NCBI GenBank assembly: GCA_030374805.1
Contig: JARGSG010000183.1
Span: 1,364,001-1,428,000 of the forward strand
DNA: 64,000 nt
Reading direction: 5' to 3'
Source of the DNA: Gracilaria gracilis
Lineage: Eukaryota > Rhodophyta > Florideophyceae > Gracilariales > Gracilariaceae
This document shows, one piece after another, positions 47,930 through 57,880 of this stretch (position 1 is the first letter of the stretch; every line of letters starts with the position of its first letter). A program made the position numbers and the translations under genes. The notes under the pieces are model-generated. The model was not told the origin of the DNA. It ran no database searches and worked only from the letters and a program-made list of their open reading frames with translations.

Positions 47930-48931
47930 CTACATCATGTCGTAGGCGACGGGCGTGTCGAAACTGTTCGACTTCCAATCCGACGGCCATTGGTCGTTGA
48001 TAGTGGTCGGCGGCCGGTACAAATCCTCCGAAAACGCGCAATCGCTCTCGGGTGATGGCATACTGCACCACACCTTTGGGTCATAGTGCTCGTCAAAACC
48101 GGCCGGTTGTCCATCTAACGGCCATTGATCGTTGCTAGTGGTCGGCGGCCGGAACAATTCCTCTGGAGACGCGCAATCGCTCTCGGCTGCGCGTACACTG
48201 CACCAAACCTTCGCGTTATAGTGCTCCTCGAAGCCGGCCGACTGCGCATCTAACGGCCATTGATCGTTCATAGTGGTCGGCGGCCGGAACAATTCCTCTG
48301 AAGACGCGCAATCACTCTCGGCTGCTTGTACACTGCACCACACCTTCGGGTCATAGTGCTCGTCGAAGCCGGCCGACTGCCCATCTAACGGCCATTGATC
48401 GTTGCTAGTGGTCGGCGGCCGAAACAATTCCTCTGCAGACGCGCAATCGCTCTCGGCTGCTAGTACACTACACCACACCTTCGCGTTATAGTGCTCGTCG
48501 AAGCCGGCCGACTGCCAATCTAACGGCCATTGATCGTTCATAGTGGTCGGCGGCCTGAACAAATCCGCTGAAGCCACGCCTTCGCTTTCGGGTGCTGGTC
48601 CACTGCACCATGCTTCATCGTGCCCGTCCATACCGGCCGACGACCGGCCTGACTGCCATGCATCGTTGATGGATGTCTGCGGTCTGTAAAACTCTCCTGA
48701 ACACCCGTTGATGCTCTCGGATCCTGCCCCATTGCTCTTGGCCTTTGCTTCATCTTCATCAAGCCGTGGTGCGTCAATTCCATCCGTTGGCACTCGGCCT
48801 TCTTCTTCTCGCTCCGAGTCTAACTGCAGCACCATGGAACGTAACAACATCCCCGTAACCACTAACGCATTGGAGAGCACAATGCACAGCACCATGAGCG
48901 TCACTATTTCGATCGTAGTAAGGCAGATCAT
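47930..48931 (-). CDS. Membrane-anchored protein of 45-residue tandem repeats
   Basis: The product has 333 residues with an ATG at 48931. One N-terminal hydrophobic segment (IEIVTLMVLCIVLSNALVVTGMLL, 7-30) serves as signal anchor. An acidic linker follows, then the repeat region from about residue 81 to 321. Each unit is 45 residues: FRPPTTxNDQWPLDxQSAGF, then DEHYxxKVWCSxxAAESDCA, then SxEEL. There are four close units, a divergent first unit (FYRPQTSINDAW) and a truncated last one. Each full unit has two Cys, two Trp and many acidic residues. No family is recognised. Near identity of units suggests recent unequal exchange or gene conversion. Extracellular or lumenal placement of the repeats is inference. 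Confidence 0.72.
   Translation of the reverse strand: MICLTTIEIVTLMVLCIVLSNALVVTGMLLRSMVLQLDSEREEEGRVPTDGIDAPRLDEDEAKAKSNGAGSESINGCSGEFYRPQTSINDAWQSGRSSAGMDGHDEAWCSGPAPESEGVASADLFRPPTTMNDQWPLDWQSAGFDEHYNAKVWCSVLAAESDCASAEELFRPPTTSNDQWPLDGQSAGFDEHYDPKVWCSVQAAESDCASSEELFRPPTTMNDQWPLDAQSAGFEEHYNAKVWCSVRAAESDCASPEELFRPPTTSNDQWPLDGQPAGFDEHYDPKVWCSMPSPESDCAFSEDLYRPPTTINDQWPSDWKSNSFDTPVAYDMM
47969..48691 (-). repeat. 135-bp coding tandem repeat
   Basis: CTCTGGAGAC and CTCTGAAGAC-type landmarks in successive units lie exactly 135 bases apart, for example 48161 and 48296. Units alternate between two subtypes, with codons for NAK and DPK at the same place. Confidence 0.93.
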
Positions 48932-49861
48932 GTTTCAACGCTTGGAGACGGGATGAAAACGCTTAGAAGTGAGAACAACCGATCGGTACATCGTCTCACT
49001 CTGTCCGAGCACCGCACCATGGCGCCTTTTATACACTTCCGAACCGCGCCGCGCGCTACTGGTTCGAAGCCACTCGAATCCTTTCGCCCACGGCGCGTAC
49101 GACGGCGAGGCGAGTGCGCCACGTTCCAGTTGCTCCATCAAAACCTAAGTCGCCGCCGTGGGGCCACTCCATGCCATTGCGTCGCTCCTGCGCATTTTGT
49201 GGCATTTCATGAACGGTACGGTACATTAAACTTTACGTGCCCACTTCTGCCGCCCAGTGCGAAACAGGGCTTCATTAGTTTAGTTCACTTCTGCCGCCCA
49301 GTGCGAAATATGGCTTCATTACTTTGGTTCACTTCTGCCGCCCAGTGCAGAATACCACCCGCAGGATGAGCTACGCGCCTCATTCAGCCATTTTTCGCGC
49401 GAAGGGCCGATAGAAACACATATCTACCAGGGGGAACGTTAACCCTCTACTCTCGTTTCGCACCTCTGCGTGTTTCACAAAACTCAATCCCCAACACCTC
49501 TCTGTTGTGGAGTATCTAGGATATGCAGCTACACCCCAACATAGTGGCAACAGCTCACCAACCGTAGCATGATACCTACATACGAATGTAGGTTAGGCGA
49601 AGGAACGGTGGCGTTATTACATGTAACCCTACCTTCGAACGTTAACCCTTTAGCTTATACATGTACTCTACATAGCTACGAAAGTAGGAGTCAAAAAAAA
49701 GCACATTTTGGTGCTCTACTTGGTACCAAAAAAATGTTTCCCACCATCAACGGGCCATCAACTTGTTGGACCGCTAACTAGATACTTTCGTACATAACGT
49801 TCGTTCGTACATAACTTTGTTGGCGCCGCAAGTAACCAGCTGCTCCAGCACTCGCAGCGAG
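48932..49861. promoter_or_regulatory. Divergent intergenic region with a 44-bp triplicate
   Basis: Lies between the repeat-protein gene (minus) and Rtf2 (plus). Besides the 44-bp repeat it contains GTTAACCCT at 49439 and 49640, and poly-A around 49697 and 49730. No gene believed. Confidence 0.4.
49242..49373 (+). repeat. Three 44-bp direct repeats
   Basis: CACTTCTGCCGCCCAGTGC starts at 49242, 49286 and 49330. The period is not a multiple of three, so it is unlikely to be coding. It sits about 310-440 bases upstream of the minus-strand repeat gene. Confidence 0.93.
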
Positions 49862-50551
49862 ATGGGCGGCGACGGCGGTACGCTCAACAACTCACGCCAC
49901 GAGCACACGCGCCTACGCGCGACAGTGCTGGGCGCCACGCCTGCCGCCACGCAGCAGCGTCTCAAGCGGCAGCGCGCGTCGGTGACGCACTGCGAGCTCA
50001 GCAAACAGCCGCTCAACCCGCCGCACATCGTCGTGGATGGACTGGGCTTGCTCTACAACAAGGACGCGCTCATCGGCTACATCCTGCACCGCGCGCGGCA
50101 GAAGCGCACGCAGCACGATGCGCTGGCGCATATCGAGCGCGTCAAGCGCGATACGGCGCGTGTGTGTATGGTTCGAGAGAATGGTGTGTTCGTGTGCCCC
50201 GTAACTAAGAAAGTGGTGACGGAGGGCGGTCGCTTCAGCGTTGGATGGCGATGCGGCTGTGTCACTGCTACTATCGAGTCGGTTGAGCACGCTGTGCACA
50301 GTGATGCTGATCGTGAACAAGCCTCGGGTTTGAGTGATGATGCGCAGATTTGCGTGGCGTGTTCACAGAGAGGTGAACGTATACCGCTGGGACTTTCCGT
50401 GGAAGAAAGACAGATTAGATTGTGCGCTTTACTTGACAGTCGACGACGGCAGCGTCAGCAAAAGAAGAGGAAGCGCGCCGCCGTCACCGACGCCGATTCG
50501 TCTCCGACTAAGCGCTCCAAACAGTCGGAGCTTGAGCCGCAACCTGCGTAG
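49862..50551 (+). CDS. RTF2: Replication termination factor 2 family protein
   Basis: The product has 229 residues from the ATG at 49862. It begins with the family signature MGGDGGT. The Rtf2 region has THCELSKQPLNPPHIVVDGLGLLYNKDALIGYIL and HIERVKRD, a degenerate RING-like first part. The second part is FVCPVTKKVVTEGGRFSVGWRCGCV with further Cys at ICVACS. The C-terminus is basic and low in complexity (RRRQRQQKKRKRA), likely a nuclear signal. Fission yeast Rtf2 stabilises forks at the RTS1 barrier, and related proteins affect splicing and fork restart. Its length is at the short end of the family. Confidence 0.9.
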   Translation: MGGDGGTLNNSRHEHTRLRATVLGATPAATQQRLKRQRASVTHCELSKQPLNPPHIVVDGLGLLYNKDALIGYILHRARQKRTQHDALAHIERVKRDTARVCMVRENGVFVCPVTKKVVTEGGRFSVGWRCGCVTATIESVEHAVHSDADREQASGLSDDAQICVACSQRGERIPLGLSVEERQIRLCALLDSRRRQRQQKKRKRAAVTDADSSPTKRSKQSELEPQPA

Positions 50552-53500
50552 CGTAGTGTGTTGAGCTCACTAACTTGATATCATTTTGGTCTGTTTATCA
50601 TGGCTTTCATTCACAGTATTCGCTTCAGCGCCTTGTCGCTCCAGCAGCGTAGATCGCGTAAACCATTACCCTTCTCAACGCAGTACACACTACTTTGTAC
50701 TCTTCTCGTGCGTTGTATCACTTTTGTATATTTCAAATCTAATCCAACCGCTGTTCACCACGCTATCCGATTACCGATTCTGTGTCTCAGAAAAGGTCCG
50801 ACCTGCTTGCGCCTGCAATCAACCCCTGCGATGCTGATCCGCTCATGAGTAAAATGAATTATGGCATGTGGAAACTAAGATATCAAAGAAAGGGATGTCA
50901 GTTGACTGTATTTCCCATGCATACGCATCGACGACCCTCAGCCGAAAGATGGTGATATGGTTTCCTACTCAGCACAGTCGTAAACGACTTAAGAGTGGTG
51001 CAAGGAATGTATATCGTCACAGGGTGTCTGCACGAAAGGATTCCGCCGTGTTCAAACTTACCGACTCCGAGACGTATCTAACCTCAACTGCCATGTACGC
51101 AAACGCAAGGATCTGCTTCAAAATGCATCTGATCCGCGCGGGTGTAGAGGGACAGAAGAACAGGACCGAGGCGCGATTCTTGCGATGCGATTACATATTG
51201 AAGATAAGCCTGTTGTTACTTAGGGCCGTCCACGGTCGCTGCCCCTATGGTGGATGGAAGTGGTGGGTGCCCAAAAGCGGCAGCGTGGCGCCTTCGACAT
51301 TGACGATGGCGGAGGGACGACCAGAAGCACAGGACCGGAAGTCCAGTGGACGACGACGACGATGATCGCTCCCTGGAATTCCATCCCTTTTTGAATCCTC
51401 ATTTGCACCTCTTTGAAATTTGAAGTGCAGATCCCAATTGATACCTGAGCCCATCTCTTCGGATCAAACGAAGGTAGGTAAGGGAGACACTCAGACACCC
51501 TTTTCTACCGATACCACGGTGTTACCGTTACCCAATGCCGCAGTCGAATGTCCGAGTAATCCGTCTCACTACTTCCAACTTGGCTCAGCCAAGGCGACGT
51601 GCAACAGATCACCCTCGGAACACAGAAGCCAAGCAAATTTGGACCAGAATGGGAACCCGGCGTCTGAAGCCGCATGTACTCCAAATCGGCTGGGCCTGAT
51701 CCATAGTTGCTTTGGAAGAATAGACAAACACATTCATTCCCAACATAATATTGAACTCGAAAACGATCATCACCGACAAGCATCAACTTTCGAACCAGCG
51801 AACGAATACCCACGGACTACCACACGTCTCAGTGCAATTGCACAGGCTTACCACAGGGTGATGTCCATCTTCGCGCCTTGTCCAAGGCCTGGACCATCTA
51901 TGCAGCCCCCGGTTCACATCAAAAGACGGTCCCCAGAGTTCGGCAATGCGGGTTAGTGCCGAGCGTAGCGTCCTACCATTCAAGGAAGAACCGTCTCAGG
52001 GTCTACCACAGGGAGACACGTGAAGGGTCTATGTGGTCTCCGGATGGCATGTTGAAGATGCTCACCGAAGTGCGACAATGCAAGCATACCAGTTACGGTA
52101 CCTTACCTCGCTGAGTGCGGTTCGGGACTGACACCAAGAAGACAGCGGTCCCTTCTGAGAAGTCCATCGGCTGAATCTTTGATCTCGTTGGCTAGTTGCT
52201 CGAGGTTGTTGTGCTGGGCAGGTCAGAAAGATGGAGAACAATTGATCTGTGAAGAGCAATGTGAAAGACAGATGTTAGAGTGGTCAGAGAACCATTGAGT
52301 TTGTGTAGAAAGGAGAGGAACTTGTGAAAACATACTGGTGAAGTGTGAAAGCAAGCGAATGACTGTTTGTGCGTCTGAGTGATAGAGGATGGAGGTCGGA
52401 ACACATGGAGAATCTGTTGGGGGGAGCGGCTTTTATACTGTTCTGAGATGGGCACACTCTCCGGCCGCTGCTGAAAATCAGGAGTGCATTGGACACGTCC
52501 GCATTGGCGTGACAAGTGCAGAATGGAGTGTATGGTGGTAGAGTCTCCAGATAGCTGATGTTAGTTGTCCTTCGCGGAGTGGTGAGTAGCGCTGGTTGCT
52601 TCTCTCTGAATCATGGAAACAATATTTCTGTGGTTCACGGTGGTGGAGAGGGTTGACAGAATATGAATTATCATGAACAATGAGTGCATTCAACTTCACG
52701 CTCACTCGCCCATGAACCCAAAGAAACAACCCTACGAAAGCTCGAGAATGTTGGGTTGGGAATCCCTTAGATTTAGCTCTGAATGGCGAACGCGCTTGCA
52801 GTTTCGTTCTGCTAAGAATTATTGCCTACAATTCAGCATGGGTTGCGCAGCAACAGAGCGCTATCGCTTCGTTTTCGAATTTCCTTCTCTTTCCTTCATG
52901 AGCGAAATCCCTGGCTGCTCGTACTAGGTCGGGGTTTGCTCACGGCCGCAAACCTTTACAGCACGTTCCCAAAACTATGTCGGCCGAAACCAAAACCAAA
53001 AGCAATCGTCTTGCGTTCACCGAGCTGCTACATCCTTGTGGAACAAATTATCAGGCCGTTTAAGTTGTTATGAAAAGTGCTTTATGATTCCATTAGCGAT
53101 GTTTATAGCTTTCCATCTTTCAGCTCCCGCACTTACTTCATCAATCTGAAGAGGAGCACACCACGACATGGCACGCACATGGAAACATAAAACGTCGTTT
53201 CGCCTAGCAGACATCGGTAACATTCTCTCACCTAATCCTCATACTGTGAGACCAAATAAGAAACAAGTTGGTAACCCAACACCGTCTTCCAGTTCTCTCT
53301 GGGAATCTCCGTGACACCCGACGGGAACATGATGAAGCCATCATGAAGCCCCTGTCATTGAAAGCCTCATCCTAACGCAATACCTAAAGCCATGAGTTTC
53401 CGCAACGTTTCGAACTCTCAGCACTATCTCTTCTTTCTAGATCTCGTGTAGTTTCAAGATTTTGTACGAGATGCCAACGTCACTCTGGTGCAGTTCTGCA

Positions 53501-54335
53501 CTGGACATCTCTCTCTCTCTCTCTCTCTCTTTATCTCTGTATATATATATATATCCATTCTGTTTCTACGAATACAAACGGAATGAGAATGCGCTGTGAG
53601 TGTGGCACCAGCGTAAAGAAAGCGTAATATAGTGTCCTCGAACGATAACGTCCTTTCTTTCACTTAAACTTGAGAGCCGTTGCTACAATAGGAAGAAGAA
53701 GAATGGGAGATCGCCGAGATCGAATAACTGTTGCACGAGCAGGGATGTTGAACACCATATTGTTCCCGCAGAACAGCCATAGGGTAGCTAATGCATTGGA
53801 ATTAGGGCTGAAACTGTTGTAGTTGCCTGCAACCAGCATAGTTCATGCTAATGCACATTATCGATTGGTTGTGATGAGCTTCTGCAGCATTGCAGAGCAT
53901 CATGATGGCCTGAGCATTCGACAGGAATGAGATTAGAAGCTTTAAATTGTACTTGCATGAAGACTAAGAGGTCTTTTGCCAGAACGTACAAGGCAGAGCA
54001 GAGCGAACTGGAAAAAAGAAAGCTCGACAAGCCCTAGCGAAAGTGTGAAGTCACTATTCAGGATGTATGGGTGCTTTATTTTAACCGCGAACGTTTTCTG
54101 GTTCCGTTCGTTCTTTTGAATAGTTCTCTACTAGAGACACCCACACAAAACCAAAGCGAGTGAACTACTTCTACCGACAAGCCCTCAAACTTTACGTGCC
54201 ATCTGGCCTATTCCAGTGAACACCGCTCACTGAAACTTTGGTTGCTCCTGTAGATAGAATATCTCTGTGTTCACCTCTTGATGAAATAGAGAATTGGGGG
54301 CGACGCACTCAACATTTTCAATAGTCTTACCCAAA
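50552..54335. other. 3.8-kb gene-poor interval
   Basis: No frame is convincing; the longest (51420-51956, plus) has no domain or composition signal. Notable items are a minus-strand TATA-like box at 52430-52437 with a possible exon downstream at 52107-52213, a CT run plus AT run at 53510-53553, and the YbeY promoter at the end. Confidence 0.45.
52430..52437 (-). promoter_or_regulatory. Candidate TATA box on the minus strand
   Basis: On the minus strand this reads TATAAAAG, in a GC-rich setting (CCGCTCC just downstream), followed by a pyrimidine-rich leader-like 200 bases. It could belong to a small spliced gene or an element promoter. No coding sequence is proven. Confidence 0.25.
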
Positions 54336-55026
54336 ATGGCGACCTATATCAAAACTATGAGAGGAGTCTCTTCTATTGACCGAGTCCGTCTTAAGAAGCA
54401 GGTAAGTCAATCAGAGATCATCGGATCGGATCAACGCGAGTCATAAAGACTAATAGCAATGTTTCTCCCACCAAACCTGTTTTCTGCTTCGCAAGGTTGA
54501 AGTAATTCGCAAAGCTTTCTTTGACGGAAGGTTCAAACAGCATGACGCAACGATTGTACTCGCCACCGACGCCAAGGTACGCCGCTTAAATTGGTGGTAT
54601 GGTACAGGTCGAAGTACAACCGATGTTCTTTCATTTCCCATGCGCGACAAGCCCCGACGCAAACCACGGGTTCCCTCATCGTTCGAGAATGATATTCCGA
54701 CACTGTTGAAAGACTCGCCCTATCTAGATCCGAATACTGGCCAACTGAGCGATTGCAATACTCCCCTGCTGACGGAAGACCTTGGACGAATCTTCATTGC
54801 CGTCGCGTATTGCAAAGAGATTGCGAAAGAACGTCGATTAGAACACGCCGATTACATAACACTCGCATGCGTTCATGGCATGGGACATTTAGTTGGTTTG
54901 GACCATCACACGGAAGAGGAATATAAAGCCATGAAAAGCGCGGAAGAAACGGTTCTACGGGCTGTGGTGTCCCAGGTTGGCCTTGTTGGTGATGAGAAGG
55001 CTTTCCCGCAATCATATCTATGGTGA
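54336..55026 (+). CDS. YBEY: Endoribonuclease YbeY, organelle rRNA maturation factor
   Basis: YbeY is a zinc endoribonuclease acting in bacterial-type ribosome maturation. Two exons, 54336-54401 and 54496-55026, are joined in phase 0 across a 94-nt intron (GTAAGT...GCAAG). They give 198 residues. The N-terminus (VSSIDRVRLKKQVEVIRKAFF) matches the eukaryotic YBEY pattern. Core motifs are STTDVLSFPM, then LGRIFIAVAY and the zinc site HGMGHLVGLDH with H149, H153 and H159. Between LSFP and LGRI there is an insertion of about 45 Pro/Lys/Asp-rich residues, longer than in bacteria. No strong transit peptide is visible, so mitochondrion versus plastid is open. Confidence 0.93.
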
Positions 55027-55827
55027 CATATTTCGTATGCGAAAAGCAGACATATCAGCTAATCTTGAACAAGATGGCTTAAATGCCTCCATACCCTTTA
55101 GAAGTGCATTAGGGCTATGAACTCAATGTGCAAACTACAGAAGAAAACCCAGACTGCTGAACTGGTATGCGTATCAGCAGGAAACGACGACCAGCACACT
55201 GGGCCTTGGGTCACCGGCATCATAGCGACTTCTGAGGCTCACTCTTTTGGTTCCGAGGGGTTTTGAACACCAATGCGGGTTGCACAAGGCCATCTCCGAA
55301 AGAGAGGAGGTAGTAAGGGTCATCGCGAGCTCATGCACACGTCGTCGCCTTGAGACGTGACGTTTTCAGTGTACTTGATCGCAGTGCGGGTATGGCGACT
55401 CCCAGCTAGACCAAAGCTTCAGCTCACTTAACATTTGAATATGTGCTCTTGCGAATCTTTCTGAAGCGATACTCATTCTGAGAGGGATGTGTACGCCGTT
55501 ATTGGTCATGCACGTGTAGCTTCTTGAAGAGAGAGAATCAATGCGTGACCAAATTTTTTCATGACTCCGCAATCGGGAGTTGTACGGCTTATGCTAAAGA
55601 AGAGCAACGATCCGCATATGCGACGAAGTGAAGAACTTTGCTTGCCAGCGTTAACGATTTGAGATACTGAGTTGTGTTGGATGATCAGGCCAACGATAAA
55701 ACATACACAAAGCGAGATATACTGCAGAAGAAATGATAGTGCAGGTGCAAAACTATGCGTAGAGGCATGATTTGTTGACCACGAGAAAGAAATTGCACCG
55801 ACAAATCATGCTACGCATACATGTCGC
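55027..55827. other. 3' flanks of convergent genes
   Basis: About 800 bases between YbeY and the gene at 55828. It ends with an inverted repeat. No gene seen. Confidence 0.5.
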
Positions 55828-55837
55828 TCATTGCACC
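55744..55837. repeat. Imperfect hairpin at a gene's 3' end
   Basis: TATGCGTAG-CATGATTTGT (with an extra AGG) at 55753-55774 pairs with ACAAATCATGCTACGCATA at 55801-55819. The outer arms GGTGCAA and TTGCACC (55744-55750, 55831-55837) also pair. It overlaps the stop codon region of the next gene, so in its RNA the hairpin would begin at the last codons. Confidence 0.75.
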
Positions 55838-56517
55838 AAGAATCGAAAGTTAAGCTCTTCTAGATCGAAAACGAAATTGCCTTCACCCAAAGAAAAGGCC
55901 GATACACTTTCATTGGAAATCCTGGCCTCAGGGATGCTCAGTCGACCCTGAAACTCAATCTGCAAGCGCTTATCAACCGGAATCTTCTGACGGATACTGA
56001 GACCGGCTGGCGGTCGATCATACGGAAGAATGCCCAGAAACGGTCGCACGTTTAGAGAGAAGAGCGTCTTTCGAGAGTGAATATCAAAAGCGGCCTTCAC
56101 GTCAAGCTTGGTTCTGGTATCGATGTTAAAAGTTTTGGTAAGGCTTATCTTATCGTCATGAAACTCGAGGCGACCGCCAATTATGCGGTCGCGCCATGAC
56201 CATTTGAAAGAGAGCTTCTTGTGCCTGAGGTCTAGATCTGCGCCCAATGATAACCTTGTGACACCCAATGGATAGAAGTATTTTCGAAGCTTGAGTTTGA
56301 TGGTTGGGTCAACGTTCCATATGACTTTTGGTAACTTGTCGAGGAAGACGAAACGATTGCTGTCGGCAGGCGGTGGTGGGGATGGTGAATGAGTTGGGAA
56401 CGGGGTGACAGCGGGATGGAGTTGATGGTGAGCTGCTTCGGAGGGAGTGACGAAGTGTGAGGACGTGGAAGAATTGAACGAGAAATCTGCGGTGGTTGGT
56501 GGCTCGTGTTTAGCCAT
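55828..56517 (-). CDS. Conserved-looking beta-rich protein of unknown function
   Basis: The product has 229 residues from an ATG at 56517. The first 55 residues are Ser/Thr/Pro/His-rich and disordered. From about 58 on, the sequence alternates hydrophobic and polar residues as in beta strands: KVIWNVDPTIKLKLRKYFYPLGVTRLSLGADLDLRHKKLSFKWSW, RIIGGRLEFHDDKISLTKTFNIDTRTKLDVKAAFDI, and a final GNFVFDLEELNFRFLV. This is like a membrane barrel or lipid-contact sheet, and similar to uncharacterised plastid-associated plant proteins. That likeness is from memory of style only. No membrane helix. Function unknown. Confidence 0.65.
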   Translation of the reverse strand: MAKHEPPTTADFSFNSSTSSHFVTPSEAAHHQLHPAVTPFPTHSPSPPPPADSNRFVFLDKLPKVIWNVDPTIKLKLRKYFYPLGVTRLSLGADLDLRHKKLSFKWSWRDRIIGGRLEFHDDKISLTKTFNIDTRTKLDVKAAFDIHSRKTLFSLNVRPFLGILPYDRPPAGLSIRQKIPVDKRLQIEFQGRLSIPEARISNESVSAFSLGEGNFVFDLEELNFRFLVQ

Positions 56518-56952
56518 GGTGAGCTGCGACGTGATGGGCGACTTGAAAACGAGGTTGGTTTATTGAGCAGTGCGGTACGTAAGCTGGTTCGGAGGTAACG
56601 AGGCGGGCGTTGTGCGTCAGAAGTGGTGAGTATCTAGCTGTGCTCTCAAGTAGCTGGTGAGTGCTCGCTGCAGGTGTTTCGGACGGTGGTGAGCTGGCAC
56701 GCTCACGATGCAAAGACGTTCGGATAGGGCCAAAAACGGAGGTGAATTTTGTGGGCTTTTGGAGGGCTCAACAACAGGGTTGTCTCCAAAGGTGCGGGAT
56801 TGGTGTGTTGTCGCCATCCAATGCGCATGGTGATCGGTGCAACTGTTACATACAAGCGCGAAGCGGCACGGAGTTGTGACTGTAATCGACGTGAAACAAG
56901 CGCAATACGTAACACAAGTGAATGGGAAGTGAGTGGGTGCACATGCTACAAG
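56518..56952. other. Short intergenic region
   Basis: Promoter side of the beta-rich protein gene and 3' flank of MED10. Nothing else seen. Confidence 0.45.
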
Positions 56953-57531
56953 TTAGGCAGGGTTGGAGGAAGGCGGAGCTTCATTGCCATTCGGTTGAGC
57001 GGTTTGCTGCGGCATGTCTCGCATAGCATTTTCAAGATGTTGCCTACACAAAAGCAAAACAAAAAAAGTAACGCGCGGCTGTTAGAACAGAGAGCAAGCA
57101 TACCTTCGTAAATGTTACAGAGTATTAGTATTATAGGATAGAAACAAGACGTACTTGAACTGTCGCATGACTGACAGCTTTCCACGAGAAACATTGTTCG
57201 ACTGCTGGCACGACTCCAATAAAGAGAGCGTAACATGTTCAGGGTTGTGTCCTTTATCGATGGCGTGCAGCACATCAAACGGAATAAGGGCATCGACGTG
57301 TTTACATTTGTCATCAACACTCTTCAGACAAGTAACAAACTCATTGACGCGATCGAACAAGCCATTCTGCGAGTCGTACGAAAAGCGAATGACATCATGC
57401 GCAAACGACGTGAGCACGGCACAGGCGGACTGCAGCTCGATCTCCAACGCATCCAGCGGAGACGTGGCAGCGGAAGCGGGTCGAGCACCTCCACTAGGCA
57501 CCAACACCACGTCCGAAATGGCGTCCATCAT
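56953..57531 (-). CDS. MED10: Mediator complex subunit 10
   Basis: MED10 is a middle-module subunit of Mediator, linking activators to RNA polymerase II. Two exons on the minus strand, 57531-57155 and 57043-56953, flank a 111-nt intron (GTACGT...TGTGTAG). They give 155 residues (human 135). The ATG at 57531 is preferred over the upstream open frame, which is promoter-like. Core residues FDRVNEFVTCLKSVDDKCKHVDALIPFDVLHAIDKGHNPEHVTLSLLESCQQSNNVSRGKLSVMRQFK follow the family pattern, including IPFDVLxxIDxGxNP. Exon 2 completes the last helix as QHLENAMRDMP; without splicing the helix would end in unrelated residues. The tail is Gln/Pro/Asn-rich. A cluster of G-box motifs lies 120-155 bases upstream. 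Confidence 0.88.
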
Positions 57532-57880
57532 CTTGAAGCGGCTCACGCGGAACGCAACGCCGCACGCCCGTCTCGAAGCTGGCACCAATGGAACCAAAAG
57601 GGCACAACGCCGCACAAGAAGGGGGCGGTTTACAGAGTACATGCTTACACACGTGGCGACGTGTGGCCACGTGTGGCCACGTGTGAAAAGCTCAACGAGC
57701 TGTCCAACGAGCGGACATGGCCAACAAGCGAGCGAGCCGCCGCCACGCACTGCACTTGTACTGTATTCGGCGGCTCACAGCGCACTGTCAGCCGGTGCGC
57801 GGTGGCAGTTACGTACGCCAATCAAAAAGCGTGCGTGAAACGCGTGGATTATTTTATTACATACTAAATTTACTGTCAAT
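57532..57880 (-). promoter_or_regulatory. MED10 promoter region
   Basis: About 350 bases between MED10 and the next minus-strand gene. Apart from the CACGTG cluster, no other element is clear. Confidence 0.45.
57650..57685. promoter_or_regulatory. Cluster of CACGTG (G-box/E-box) motifs
   Basis: CACGTGGCGA, CGTGTGGC, CACGTGTGGC and CACGTGTG follow one another at about 10-base spacing. CACGTG is the classic bHLH/bZIP site. Its helical-turn periodicity upstream of MED10 fits a regulatory array; factor identity is inference. Confidence 0.55.

Noticed and set aside
51420-51956. 178-codon plus frame in the gene-poor interval
   Set aside because: No domain, ordinary chance length for this many kilobases, no consistent splice context.
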